From Clostridiales bacterium (GTDB taxonomy: Bacteria; Bacillota; Clostridia; Lachnospirales; Lachnospiraceae): a DNA stretch of 32,280 nt. Location of the stretch: the NCBI GenBank assembly GCA_021203005.1, contig JAJQCB010000176.1, positions 1-32,280 of the forward strand, in the 5' to 3' direction. Both the position numbers and the translations under genes were made by a program. The notes beneath the pieces were generated by a model. That model made no database searches, was not told where the DNA came from, and saw only the letters and a list, made by a program, of their open reading frames with translations. Below, in pieces: positions 1 through 7,589 of this stretch. Numbering within the stretch: the stretch's first letter is position 1; each line of letters opens with the position of its first letter.

Positions 1-113
1 CTAAATACCGGGGCTGCAAGTTTTGATAGTGTCCACACTTATGGGTACAGTATAATATTTTGCGGACAGAAATTGCATGTTTGAGAAAATCATCCATACT
101 GCACGGTCACATA

Positions 114-325
114 TACGGACCAAAATTCCCCTAATGGCTAAATCGTCCGTACCAATCCCCCCTCTATACGGACCAATTTCCCGCAAATGCCGTTTTCGTC
201 CGTACGGCTCTCGACAGTTTACGGACTGATTCGCCACTAATACTGTTTTCGTCCGTACGTCCCTCGACCATTTACGGACTGATTCATCGCATAAACATAT
301 TTCGTCCGTACCACTTACAGAAAGG
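114..325. repeat. Four tandem 53-bp repeats upstream of PucR gene
   Basis: TACGGAC starts at 114, 167, 220 and 273, and GTCCGTA starts at 145, 198, 251 and 304, so both arms recur with an exact 53-bp period. The two arms are reverse complements and alternate, giving eight half-sites. Spacings of 31 and 22 bp are close to three and two helical turns, so all sites would lie on about the same DNA face. The spacers diverge, with copies 2 to 4 most alike (TTTTCGTCCGTAC, and TACGGACTGATTC in copies 3 and 4). The array runs into the ribosome site of the gene at 333. I infer an operator array for a multimeric regulator, possibly the adjacent PucR protein, or hairpins in the leader RNA. Confidence 0.85.
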
Positions 326-332
326 AAAAGCC

Positions 333-1877
333 ATGATAAAACTAAAAGAATTACTGGAAAAAATCAGCGAAACCGAGAATCTCACCCTCACCGGTATCCA
401 CAGCCCCGATCGCATGATAAACCGTGTGGAATTTCTGACCACAGACACGGTTCCGGATGCCGAAACACTCTACCTCGCCGCCGGCAGAAACACCCTGAAA
501 AACCGCCACCTGCAGGAACGGATTCTGGAGTTGAAAGAACCCTGCCTCATTCTGACAGACAGGGAGCAGGAGCTTCCGTTCCCCCTGCTTCTGGCGCGGG
601 AAATCCGGGATGCCGACCAGCTTTTTTCCACTATTCTGAAACGCCTGCGCTTTGAAGAACAGATACAATTTGAGACGAATGAGCTTTATCATCTGCTCTA
701 CGCCGGGAAAGGGTTAGAAGACATTGTGCTCTGTGCGCAAAAACTGCTCGGACGCCCGATTTCCGTCCTCGACGCCGGCTATACCATGCTGGCCGTCTCC
801 CCAATGATGCGGAATCTTCCATTCGGTGTGGAGAGCAATGATGCCGGCGATTTTCTTAGTGAGCAGGAGGTGGACAGCCTCCGCCGCCTGCAAATTGAAC
901 AGCAGATTTACCAGCACACGCACGCCTTTTTTATTCAGACGGAGGACCACCCGGATACCAACTGGATCTTCTGCGCCATCCGCATCCAGCATGTCATGTC
1001 CGGCTATGTCGCCGTCTGTCTGCCGGACAAAACGGAAGCCACCGAACACGAGCTGCGGCTCACCTCTGTCATCTCCGATATCTGTGCTGTGGAGATGCAG
1101 AAACACGACTTTTTCGCCCATCAGACCGGACTCCAGTATGAGACCTTCCTCACAGATCTGATCGAAGGGCGTTTCACCAGCCTGCCGATGATCGAGTCCC
1201 GCTTCAAAGTTCTGAACCGCCACCTGGGGAAATTCTTCTGTCTCGCCATCCTCTACTCCAATGAACCGCACAACAGCGAGCTATTTAATGAGCGGCAGAT
1301 GGCCTCCCTCCGGAACACCTATTCCGGCAGTATGTCTGTAGTTTACCATAATAATATCGTGCTCCTGCTGAACCAGGATACCCCGGTCCTGCTTCGTCCC
1401 GACCTGGTCCGTCCGCTGGCTCAGTTTGCCCTGCAGAACCACTTAAAGGTCTGCTTAAGCCAGCCCTTTGCCGATATCCTGAAAATTAACATTTTCTATG
1501 AGCAGGCACAGCACACACTGGAGCTTTCCGACTTAAACAGCCCGGACCAGTTAATCTATTTCAGCACGGAAGCTCTGCCCTTTTACCTCTTCTCCAAATG
1601 CAGTTATGACGAACTGGAGACCGGCATCCATCACCATATTTTCCAGCTCCAGGACTATGACCGGGAATATCACACCGAATTTGTCGCCACACTCCGCGCT
1701 TTTCTGTCACACAACCGGAATATGACGCAGACCGCAGAGTACCTCCACATCCACCGCAGCACGCTTTTTTACCGCATGAAAAAAATGGAGGAACTGCTGG
1801 AGGTAAGTCTGTCTGACTCCCACCTGCTGTTCCTCTATGAATTGTCGCTGCAGATCTGGGATTATCTGAGCCGGTAG
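333..1877 (+). CDS. PucR-family transcriptional regulator
   Basis: A 514-residue protein with the layout of PucR/CdaR-type activators. An N-terminal PucR-like segment (about 1-110, with IKLKELLEK and DTVPDAETLYLAAGRN) is followed by a GAF-like middle region. The C-terminal helix-turn-helix lies around 460-495 (NRNMTQTAEYLHIHRSTLFY). Members usually control purine, allantoin or amino-acid catabolism as ligand-responsive activators; the ligand here cannot be read from sequence. The start is the ATG at 333 behind AGAAAGGAAAAG. The gene sits directly downstream of the 53-bp repeat array, which suggests autoregulation. The genes that follow are an insertion sequence and an unrelated ATPase, so no target operon is evident in the window; the upstream neighbour lies outside it. 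Confidence 0.85.
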   Translation: MIKLKELLEKISETENLTLTGIHSPDRMINRVEFLTTDTVPDAETLYLAAGRNTLKNRHLQERILELKEPCLILTDREQELPFPLLLAREIRDADQLFSTILKRLRFEEQIQFETNELYHLLYAGKGLEDIVLCAQKLLGRPISVLDAGYTMLAVSPMMRNLPFGVESNDAGDFLSEQEVDSLRRLQIEQQIYQHTHAFFIQTEDHPDTNWIFCAIRIQHVMSGYVAVCLPDKTEATEHELRLTSVISDICAVEMQKHDFFAHQTGLQYETFLTDLIEGRFTSLPMIESRFKVLNRHLGKFFCLAILYSNEPHNSELFNERQMASLRNTYSGSMSVVYHNNIVLLLNQDTPVLLRPDLVRPLAQFALQNHLKVCLSQPFADILKINIFYEQAQHTLELSDLNSPDQLIYFSTEALPFYLFSKCSYDELETGIHHHIFQLQDYDREYHTEFVATLRAFLSHNRNMTQTAEYLHIHRSTLFYRMKKMEELLEVSLSDSHLLFLYELSLQIWDYLSR

Positions 1878-1896
1878 CATGCCCGGAGCGTTGACG

Positions 1897-1986
1897 ATGT
1901 CTCAGTTTCTTTATATTAAACCAAACCCCCATGCCCGCTCGCTTGGCACCACCATAAATGAAACCGTGCAAGCTATTGGGTGTTGA
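1897..1986 (+). pseudogene. 5' remnant of a possible azoreductase/flavodoxin-fold gene
   Basis: After a GGAG-containing stretch, ATG at 1897 opens a 29-codon frame that begins MSQFLYIKPNPHARS and stops at TGA 1984-1986. The opening residues resemble the first beta strand and loop of FMN-dependent NADH-azoreductases (LYIKANP-like). The frame ends a few bases before the inferred left end of the IS110 element, and no continuation is seen to the right of that element. I read this as the stump of a gene lost on insertion or by later deletion. The similarity rests on about 15 residues, so the family assignment is weak. Confidence 0.35.
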
Positions 1987-1992
1987 GTATCT

Positions 1993-2180
1993 GACCGATA
2001 TTACCTATACTGATAATAACGGCAAAGATCGATTTAATTTTGGGCCTGTAGCCCGTAAACCAAACTGATTTTAGGTTCTCTCATTTGCACCACCATCTGT
2101 CCAGCCGATCACGGCAAAAGGACGTATAGTAAAATGACAACAGACAGGGAACCGTGCCGTAAATTCATCCTTTGGAGGTG
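1993..2180 (+). ncRNA. Candidate IS110 bridge RNA region
   Basis: IS110-group elements such as IS621 encode a bridge RNA in the non-coding left end upstream of the recombinase, and this stretch has the right place and length. Visible pairing includes GGGC-CTGTA-GCCC at 2042-2054 and CACGG (2110-2114) with CCGTG (2152-2156) closing a 37-nt loop. GCACCACCAT at 2087-2096 repeats a decamer in the left flank (1946-1955), but that copy is about 35 bp from the inferred core, so it may be chance. No structure was computed; assignment rests on family knowledge and position. Confidence 0.35.
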
Positions 2181-2185
2181 CCAGT

Positions 2186-3421
2186 ATGGATAAGATTTAC
2201 GACAAATGTTGTGGTATTGACGTGCACAAAAAACTCATCGTCGCCTGTTTCAAAAAAGGCAACAAGCAGGAAATACGAGAGTTTGGTGCAACAACCAGAG
2301 AGCTTCTTGAATTAGCAGACTGGCTTAAGAACGGCGGCTGTGAAATGGTCGCCATGGAAAGCACAGCTTCTTATTGGAAGCCTCTGTACAACATCCTTGA
2401 ATCTTCTGACCTGAAAGCCATGGTGGTGAATGCCCGCCATATGAAAGCTGTTCCCGGCAGGAAGACGGATGTGAAGGATGCTGAGTGGATTGCTGATCTC
2501 CTTCAGCACGGCCTGCTTCAGGCAAGCTATATTCCAGACAAAGACCAGCGGGAACTCAGGGAACTGGTTCGCTATCGCAAAAGCCTTGTCGGGGAACGCG
2601 GCAGAGAACTCAACCGACTCCAAAAAATGCTGGAAGGGGCTAGTATCAAACTGTCCGGCACCATATCGGATATCAATGGCAAGAGTGCACGCTGTATCCT
2701 GGAGTATCTGCTTACCGGGAAATCGATTGACAGTGCAAAATACGATGAGATGTATGAGCAGAAAGTCATTGCCCATAATCTCAAAGCCAGCAAGGAGCAG
2801 ATCATCGACGACCTGAACGGCGTCATGTCACCGTTGCAGCGCCGGATGATGAGGGAACTTCTGGAACATCTGGATGAACTCAATGTCCACATTAAACATC
2901 TGGATGATGAGATCGACAACTTCATGAAGCCGGAAGAAAAGAAAGCATCAGAAGCAATACAGGATGTTACAGGAATAGCCAATACCAGCGCACAGGCTAT
3001 CATTTCTGTCATCGGGACAGATATGAGCCGGTTTCCGGATGACGCACATATTTCCTCATGGGCAGGATTATGTCCGGGTGATAACGAAAGCGCAAAAAAG
3101 CGAAAGTCCGGAAAGACTCGGAAAGGAAATGCTCTCCTGCGGACAACACTGATAACCTGTGCTCATGCTGCTGTTAAGAACAAGAAATCTTATTTTTATG
3201 CACAGTTTATGAGAATCAGTGCACACCGCGGCAAAAAGCGAGCCTATGTGGCCGTTGCCCATTCCATGCTGATAGCAATATATCACATCCTCAAGGATGG
3301 TGTGGTTTTCAAGGATCTGGGTGCTGATTATTATAATCAGTTCAATAAGGAACGCAAAATAAATGCGTACCTTAAAAAGTTAAAAGCGCTTGGTTATGAA
3401 TTGCCTGCTGTTGCCGCATAA
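2186..3421 (+). CDS. IS110-family transposase (DEDD recombinase)
   Basis: A 411-residue RNA-guided recombinase of the IS110 type. The N-terminal RuvC-like DEDD domain shows D12 (GIDVHK), E57 (AMESTAS), D94 and D97 (KTDVKDAEWIADLL). A helical, coiled-coil-prone middle (about 110-250) leads to the C-terminal Transposase_20 domain. That domain contains SSWAGLCPGDNESAKKRKSG, where S302 is the likely catalytic serine, followed by the conserved GKTRKGNALLR block. The length is normal and there are no interruptions, so the element may still be active. The start is the ATG at 2186 behind TTTGGAGGTGCCAGT. Members move by copying out a circle and inserting at a target chosen by the bridge RNA. Confidence 0.95.
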   Translation: MDKIYDKCCGIDVHKKLIVACFKKGNKQEIREFGATTRELLELADWLKNGGCEMVAMESTASYWKPLYNILESSDLKAMVVNARHMKAVPGRKTDVKDAEWIADLLQHGLLQASYIPDKDQRELRELVRYRKSLVGERGRELNRLQKMLEGASIKLSGTISDINGKSARCILEYLLTGKSIDSAKYDEMYEQKVIAHNLKASKEQIIDDLNGVMSPLQRRMMRELLEHLDELNVHIKHLDDEIDNFMKPEEKKASEAIQDVTGIANTSAQAIISVIGTDMSRFPDDAHISSWAGLCPGDNESAKKRKSGKTRKGNALLRTTLITCAHAAVKNKKSYFYAQFMRISAHRGKKRAYVAVAHSMLIAIYHILKDGVVFKDLGADYYNQFNKERKINAYLKKLKALGYELPAVAA

Positions 3422-3560
3422 GCATTTCAACTGAGCTTAGATTGTTACTCAAAAAGTTTGCCAGGAGCAGTCTGCGCTTTTTTGGCTACCCTATAGTTAA
3501 TGTTTCATAGTAAATCATTCTGACCGCACCCATGATTCGGTCACTGGCAGGTTCTGTTCC

Positions 3561-4889
3561 CTATCCTGTTGTCACGGCAATCAACCAGTCTATAAGGTTG
3601 ATGGACTTGATCCCATCATAAGATGAATCCATTCCGGTATTCATCGAAAGAACTATTTTTTCATAGTTATCATTAATTTTTTGTAATGGTGCAAGTTCTC
3701 TGCTGCGAACCTCATCACTGGTCATCGACTCTGTTACCTGAATGTATATCTTTTCTTCCGAATTTGTGGCGATAAAGTCAACTTCTGAATTATCCACCTT
3801 GCCGACAGAAACATCATAGCCTCTGCGAAGCAGTTCAAAAAACACTACATTTTCCAGAGCATGACCACTGTCGCGATTTCTGAAGCCCAGCAGGTAGTTC
3901 CTCAGCCCAATATCGACAATATAATATTTGCCAAGGGTACGCAGGTATTCTTTTCCTTTGATGTCAAATCTCTTAATATCATAGAAGAAATATGCTTCAA
4001 GCAATGCATTGACATATGCCTGCACCGTATGGGCACTTGGCTTACCTTTACGTTTTCCATCTTCCAACAGTCCCTCATTTACAAGAGTATTTCCTATAGA
4101 GGAAATCGAAATATTACTGCCGATATTGTCGGCAAGGAACATTACAATTTTCCTTAGAAGAACAGGATCTGTAATTCTTTTCTGACCTCTGCGGTTTTCA
4201 CGTTCCAATATATCTCTCATAATTACGGTTGAGTAAATACCTTCCAGTAAGACCAGTGCCTTTTCCTGATCCAAACCGATATCGGCAATACCCGGCATTC
4301 CTCCGAAACGCATATAGGCATCGAAAACATCTTTGATTTCATAAAGCTCTCCGTTTTTGTCAAATGCCTGTTTACGATTGCCCCCCAGGGCACTCCTGGT
4401 TTCCCTGATTTCAAAATCATGGAAATACAAAAACTCCTTGAAAGACAATGGCAGCATCTTTATTTCTACATATCTGCCGGACAGATAGGTAGCATACTCG
4501 GATGAAAGCATATAAGCATTGGAACCCGTAACATAGATATCGCAGTTAAAATCAACACGGAATGAATTAATGGCATCTTCCCAGCCTGGAACACGCTGCA
4601 CTTCATCAAAGAACAGATACATCCTTTTAGTGGAAACAACACGCTCCTTCACATATCCATAGAACGCATCACTGCTCATATTTTTGAACGCGTATGATTC
4701 AAAGTTCATCTCAACAATCTGGTCATCTACGATTCCGCTTTCTTTCAAATGTACAACCATTAGTTTCAGAAGACTGGACTTGCCACATCTGCGGATTCCG
4801 GTAACCACCTTGACAGGCTCGGTATCCTGAAAGGCTATCATTTTATTCAGGTACAGATCTCTTTTTTTAAGTTCATGAGTATCAATCAT
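3561..4889 (-). CDS. AAA ATPase with DUF4143 (ATP-binding protein)
   Basis: A 442-residue member of the widespread AAA_14/DUF4143 group. Walker A is GIRRCGKSS (31-39), Walker B is LFFDEVQ with D95-E96, and sensor-like TGSN lies at 121-124. An arginine in YLSGRYVEIK (R140) may be an arginine finger. The C-terminal DUF4143 part keeps a degenerate PD-(D/E)xK-like pattern (ELLRRGYDV, SEVDFIA, IYIQV) in which the usual ExK is replaced. The biological role of the family is not established; such genes are often multi-copy and strain-variable. The start is set by AAGGAGGAATAGCAG before the ATG. It is a lone gene with its own promoter and palindromic control region, and it looks more A/T-rich than its neighbours, consistent with acquisition by transfer. 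Confidence 0.9.
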   Translation of the reverse strand: MIDTHELKKRDLYLNKMIAFQDTEPVKVVTGIRRCGKSSLLKLMVVHLKESGIVDDQIVEMNFESYAFKNMSSDAFYGYVKERVVSTKRMYLFFDEVQRVPGWEDAINSFRVDFNCDIYVTGSNAYMLSSEYATYLSGRYVEIKMLPLSFKEFLYFHDFEIRETRSALGGNRKQAFDKNGELYEIKDVFDAYMRFGGMPGIADIGLDQEKALVLLEGIYSTVIMRDILERENRRGQKRITDPVLLRKIVMFLADNIGSNISISSIGNTLVNEGLLEDGKRKGKPSAHTVQAYVNALLEAYFFYDIKRFDIKGKEYLRTLGKYYIVDIGLRNYLLGFRNRDSGHALENVVFFELLRRGYDVSVGKVDNSEVDFIATNSEEKIYIQVTESMTSDEVRSRELAPLQKINDNYEKIVLSMNTGMDSSYDGIKSINLIDWLIAVTTG

Positions 4890-4912
4890 CTGCTATTCCT
4901 CCTTGAAATAAG

Positions 4913-4941
4913 AGTATAGCACAAACTTATGTAAAATCCAA
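4913..4941 (-). promoter_or_regulatory. Sigma-A promoter of the AAA ATPase gene
   Basis: On the minus strand TTGGAT (4936-4941) is separated by exactly 17 nt from TATACT (4913-4918). The start codon is about 25 nt further on, leaving a very short leader with a strong ribosome site. The spacer and -35 box lie inside the first of two palindromes, so binding there should block transcription. Confidence 0.65.
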
Positions 4942-4990
4942 GTTTTTGCACTGAAGTGCACAAACTTTTGTATAATTCAAGTTTTTGCAC
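4919..4990. repeat. Two tandem 33-bp palindromic operators
   Basis: Two copies of a 33-bp imperfect palindrome (4919-4951 and 4958-4990) repeat with a 39-bp period. Each starts GCACAAACTT and ends AAGTTTTTGCAC. The copies differ at only a few positions in the centre. The first covers the -35 box and spacer of the ATPase promoter; the second lies just upstream and contains TATAAT (4971-4976) on the plus strand. This is the layout of a repressor site with a cooperative second site. Which protein binds is unknown. Confidence 0.7.
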
Positions 4991-5049
4991 TTGTGATTTT
5001 TCTTATTTCAGATTTAAGAATTTCCTTTAAAAAGCGGTAAATATTTTCA

Positions 5050-5074
5050 AACCATTCCCCGCTTCATTACAATA
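5050..5074 (+). promoter_or_regulatory. AACC-N11-CATTACAATA motif (lipoprotein leader)
   Basis: AACC at 5050-5053 is followed after 11 nt by CATTACAATA at 5065-5074. The same arrangement with identical spacing occurs before the sigma-factor gene (9190-9214). It may be an ECF-type promoter recognised by that sigma factor, or a sigma-A promoter with TACAAT as -10. It lies about 125 bp ahead of the lipoprotein gene. Confidence 0.45.
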
Positions 5075-5122
5075 ATTCTATAAAAGGAGTTTCACCCTGC
5101 TCTAATAACTCCATCCAAAAGA

Positions 5123-5185
5123 GATGACAAATCATAACAAAAATGTCATCAACCGATAATCAGATACATGCATTCATAATCAGAT
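5123..5185 (+). repeat. Inverted and direct repeats in lipoprotein leader
   Basis: GATGACA (5123-5129) and TGTCATC (5144-5150) form a 7-bp inverted repeat around a 14-nt A/T-rich loop. Just downstream ATAATCAGAT occurs at 5156-5165 and 5176-5185, a direct repeat with an exact 20-bp period, close to two helical turns. The pair sits immediately before the ribosome site of the gene at 5199. They could be operator half-sites or parts of a leader hairpin. Confidence 0.45.
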
Positions 5186-5198
5186 CAGGAGGGTCAAA

Positions 5199-6512
5199 AT
5201 GAAAAAGGGAAAAAGACACTTTATTGCAATAGTTCTCACAGCACCATTCATTCTCAACTGTCTGATTGGCTGCGGCTCTGCAACTGCCACCCCAGAATCC
5301 ACTACGGAAGAAGAGACCGTATCAGTCGACCAGGAATACTGGTTTGACCTTGACACTTACCGTAGCAGCTTAAGCGATAACCGCATTGCGATGTCAGAAT
5401 ACCGGGAGCAGTACGAAGCTGACGCTGCATCACTTCGTGCAGAAGAATACGTCAATCTGGATTTTTCCGATTGCAAATTCGAACCTTTTCCCGAAGGAGA
5501 AGAATTGTCGGTGATGGCCATCACAATCCCGGAAATCACAACCGGGGAAGCCTGGGAAATGATTGAAAACTGGCTGGACTATGCCGGTCAGGAAGAGGAA
5601 GTGGATTTAAAAACAGATGTCATCGTAGTATCGGAACGGCCGGGAACCCTCGGCACGGATGAAAATGCAGAATACTATCCCTTTTATGACAACCTCTCTT
5701 CTCTCGAAACGCTGCAATACGGAGAAGGAGCATTTCTCAGCACAGATACGGCTTATATAAGCCTTGTCGACGGCGGACTCAATGCCATGAGCACCGGAAA
5801 AATATCCTCTTATCTGAATAACGGCACCACTGCATCCGCAGACTGTTTCGGCGACAATACGGCTGGCGTGGTCACAAGCAGCGCGTTAAATGAACTGGAG
5901 GCAGAATCCTATCCTCTTCCGGGCGGTTCGCTTTCCATCCGGGAAGGCGCAGACCTGGTGAATACATTCTATGAGAGCGGCATCCTGTTCCCGGCCTTTG
6001 CAGACGGCATATCAAACACCATCCGCACAGTAAATGTATTCCGCCTCGGAAATGACGTGTATGGATATGACTATCAGGTCTCGCGGACATACAAGGGAGT
6101 TCCCTTTGTGTGGAATGCCCGGAACATGAACTATTTTTACAGAGGATCCTGGTTTGTCGAGACTGATGATGCACATGCGTACGTCATCGACAGCACCGGC
6201 ATCGCCGCCAGCTACAGCAACTATATCGGATCCAATGAGGTAACTGCCCTGCTCACGGAAACCGACTTGATCTCCCTGACTGAGATTGCTGCACAATTAA
6301 GTCAGAAACTCGCACTTCAGGCAAGCGCAGTGATAAAAAATACTGAGCTTGTCTACGTCCGAATTGATGAGCCTGATGCGGACCACGAGGTAAAATATGT
6401 CCTCCCCTGCTGGCATTTCTCCGGCCAGAGCATGCGCAGCGATGAGGAAATTGAAATTTTTGCGGACGCCCTGACCGGAACGTTGGTCAGTTGTTACGGA
6501 GTCCACGACTAA
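5199..6512 (+). CDS. Lipoprotein associated with an ABC transporter, function unknown
   Basis: A 437-residue protein with a lipoprotein signal: basic start MKKGKRHF, hydrophobic stretch and LIGC with C25 as the lipidated cysteine. It should be anchored outside the membrane. The mature part begins with an acidic linker (TPESTTEEET) and has no motif I recognise. Aromatic-rich segments around 270-330 suggest a mostly beta fold. The ATG at 5199 follows CAGGAGGGTCAAA. It heads a same-strand run with two ABC-2 permeases and an ATPase, so it may be a substrate-binding or immunity-type lipoprotein or a stress sensor for that transporter. That role is inferred from position only. Confidence 0.75.
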   Translation: MKKGKRHFIAIVLTAPFILNCLIGCGSATATPESTTEEETVSVDQEYWFDLDTYRSSLSDNRIAMSEYREQYEADAASLRAEEYVNLDFSDCKFEPFPEGEELSVMAITIPEITTGEAWEMIENWLDYAGQEEEVDLKTDVIVVSERPGTLGTDENAEYYPFYDNLSSLETLQYGEGAFLSTDTAYISLVDGGLNAMSTGKISSYLNNGTTASADCFGDNTAGVVTSSALNELEAESYPLPGGSLSIREGADLVNTFYESGILFPAFADGISNTIRTVNVFRLGNDVYGYDYQVSRTYKGVPFVWNARNMNYFYRGSWFVETDDAHAYVIDSTGIAASYSNYIGSNEVTALLTETDLISLTEIAAQLSQKLALQASAVIKNTELVYVRIDEPDADHEVKYVLPCWHFSGQSMRSDEEIEIFADALTGTLVSCYGVHD

Positions 6513-6599
6513 TACACAAAGTTATATCATACATCCGGCGGCAAAGCACGCTGACGCACTTTGTCCGATTTACACAACTATTTAAGGAGAAATCCACCC

Positions 6600-7448
6600 A
6601 TGTTTTCCTGTATCAAAGCAGAATTGAAAAAATTGTTCTCCGCTCCCAACATACTGTTGACCGCCTCCGGCATCCTCGTTCTCCTCCTGTCCGCAACAGG
6701 GACGACAGCGGATGACGGCTCTGAGATAAGCATCTTCTCCATGATGGTAAGCGGCACCCAATCGGGCTATCGGGAAAGCATCGAGGGAAGTGCTCTCTGG
6801 CTCTGGAGGCAGGGAACCGGTTCCTGGCTTGCAATCTTTCTGCCCCTGCTTCTCAGCTTCGGTTATATTACGCTGCTCTCCTCCGAACGTCAGAACGGAC
6901 AGCTGCGCTTTCTGCTGATCCGCTCGGGAAACCGCCGCTACTGCGTCTCAAAAGTCATCAGCAACGCAATCTTCGGCGGTGTCCTCTTTCTGCTCACCTA
7001 CTGCCTGTTCGGGCTGCTGATGGCAGCAGCATTCCCGTCCTTTTCCTCTTTCCCGGCGGAGGAGCAGAATTTTTACCTGGATTGGACTTTTGGAGAATCC
7101 GTTCCTCTGTATATCATAAAACGCATGGCAGGGGCTTTTTTATACGGGGTATCCGGAAGCGCCTTCGGCATAGGCGTCTCCATCCTTTTCCGGGATAAAT
7201 ATATGCTGATCTGCCTGCCCTTCCTGCTGAATTATTCCCTGCGGCAGGTATTGCTAAAACTGGAGACGGATGCCTGTACTGCCGGAGCAGAATCCACGCC
7301 GTTTTATGAAGCGCTGTTCCCCGACAATCTTCTGAATGTGGCGGCAAACCCATACTGGTTCCTTACACTGCTGCTGACAGTTCTGATTTTTGCCGGTCTG
7401 ACCGCACTCTTTTGCCGGATGACTTTGCGAAAAGTATTTACATCATAA
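6600..7448 (+). CDS. ABC-2 type transporter permease subunit
   Basis: A 282-residue integral membrane protein with about six hydrophobic segments (roughly 17-33, 76-92, 118-145, 175-195, 200-215 and 250-272). The cytoplasmic SSERQNGQLRFLLIRSGNRR block after segment 2 is typical of ABC-2/BcrB-like permeases, where the coupling region meets the ATPase. I chose the ATG at 6600 because AAGGAG lies 10 nt upstream; an in-frame ATG at 6561 would add 13 polar residues without a good ribosome site. It lies between the lipoprotein gene and a second permease, with the ATPase downstream. The substrate is unknown; relatives export or exclude peptides and antibiotics. Confidence 0.8.
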   Translation: MFSCIKAELKKLFSAPNILLTASGILVLLLSATGTTADDGSEISIFSMMVSGTQSGYRESIEGSALWLWRQGTGSWLAIFLPLLLSFGYITLLSSERQNGQLRFLLIRSGNRRYCVSKVISNAIFGGVLFLLTYCLFGLLMAAAFPSFSSFPAEEQNFYLDWTFGESVPLYIIKRMAGAFLYGVSGSAFGIGVSILFRDKYMLICLPFLLNYSLRQVLLKLETDACTAGAESTPFYEALFPDNLLNVAANPYWFLTLLLTVLIFAGLTALFCRMTLRKVFTS

Positions 7449-7539
7449 GAAAATGTTGCCCGCATCATCCGCTACACACAAACTATTTTTGAAAAAACGA
7501 AGTTTTGTTTCAGGGAATATCTGCGGTGCTCTCGCTTTT

Positions 7540-7558
7540 CATTACCACAATAATAATG
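7540..7558 (+). promoter_or_regulatory. CATTA-N9-TAATG inverted repeat
   Basis: CATTA (7540-7544) and TAATG (7554-7558) form a 19-bp inverted repeat with a 9-nt centre, about 30 bp ahead of the second permease. The same inverted repeat with the same spacing occurs at 9205-9223 before the sigma-factor gene, and its left half at 5065 before the lipoprotein gene. A common regulator for the module is plausible. Confidence 0.45.
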
Positions 7559-7589
7559 GAAACTAAATCAGTAGTAGGAGAAACAGCTC

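Larger units (their letters stand above)
1991..3521 (+). mobile_element. IS110-family insertion sequence
   Basis: An IS110-type DEDD transposase gene (2186-3421) is flanked by about 190 bp of non-coding DNA on the left and 100 bp on the right, the shape expected of an IS110-group element. No terminal inverted repeats are visible, as is usual for the family. The octamer TCTGACCG occurs at 1990-1997 and again at 3519-3526, so CT-type core dinucleotides at 1991-1992 and 3520-3521 are plausible ends, giving an element of about 1.53 kb. The transposase is clear; the exact ends are inferred. Confidence 0.6.

Noticed and set aside
1-237. 78-codon minus-strand frame
   Set aside because: It lies across the 53-bp repeat array, runs into the window edge, and has no family resemblance or ribosome site.
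114-311. The 53-bp repeats as a CRISPR array
   Set aside because: The conserved part is only 7-13 bp and the arms alternate in orientation; spacers are partly similar to each other and no cas gene is near.
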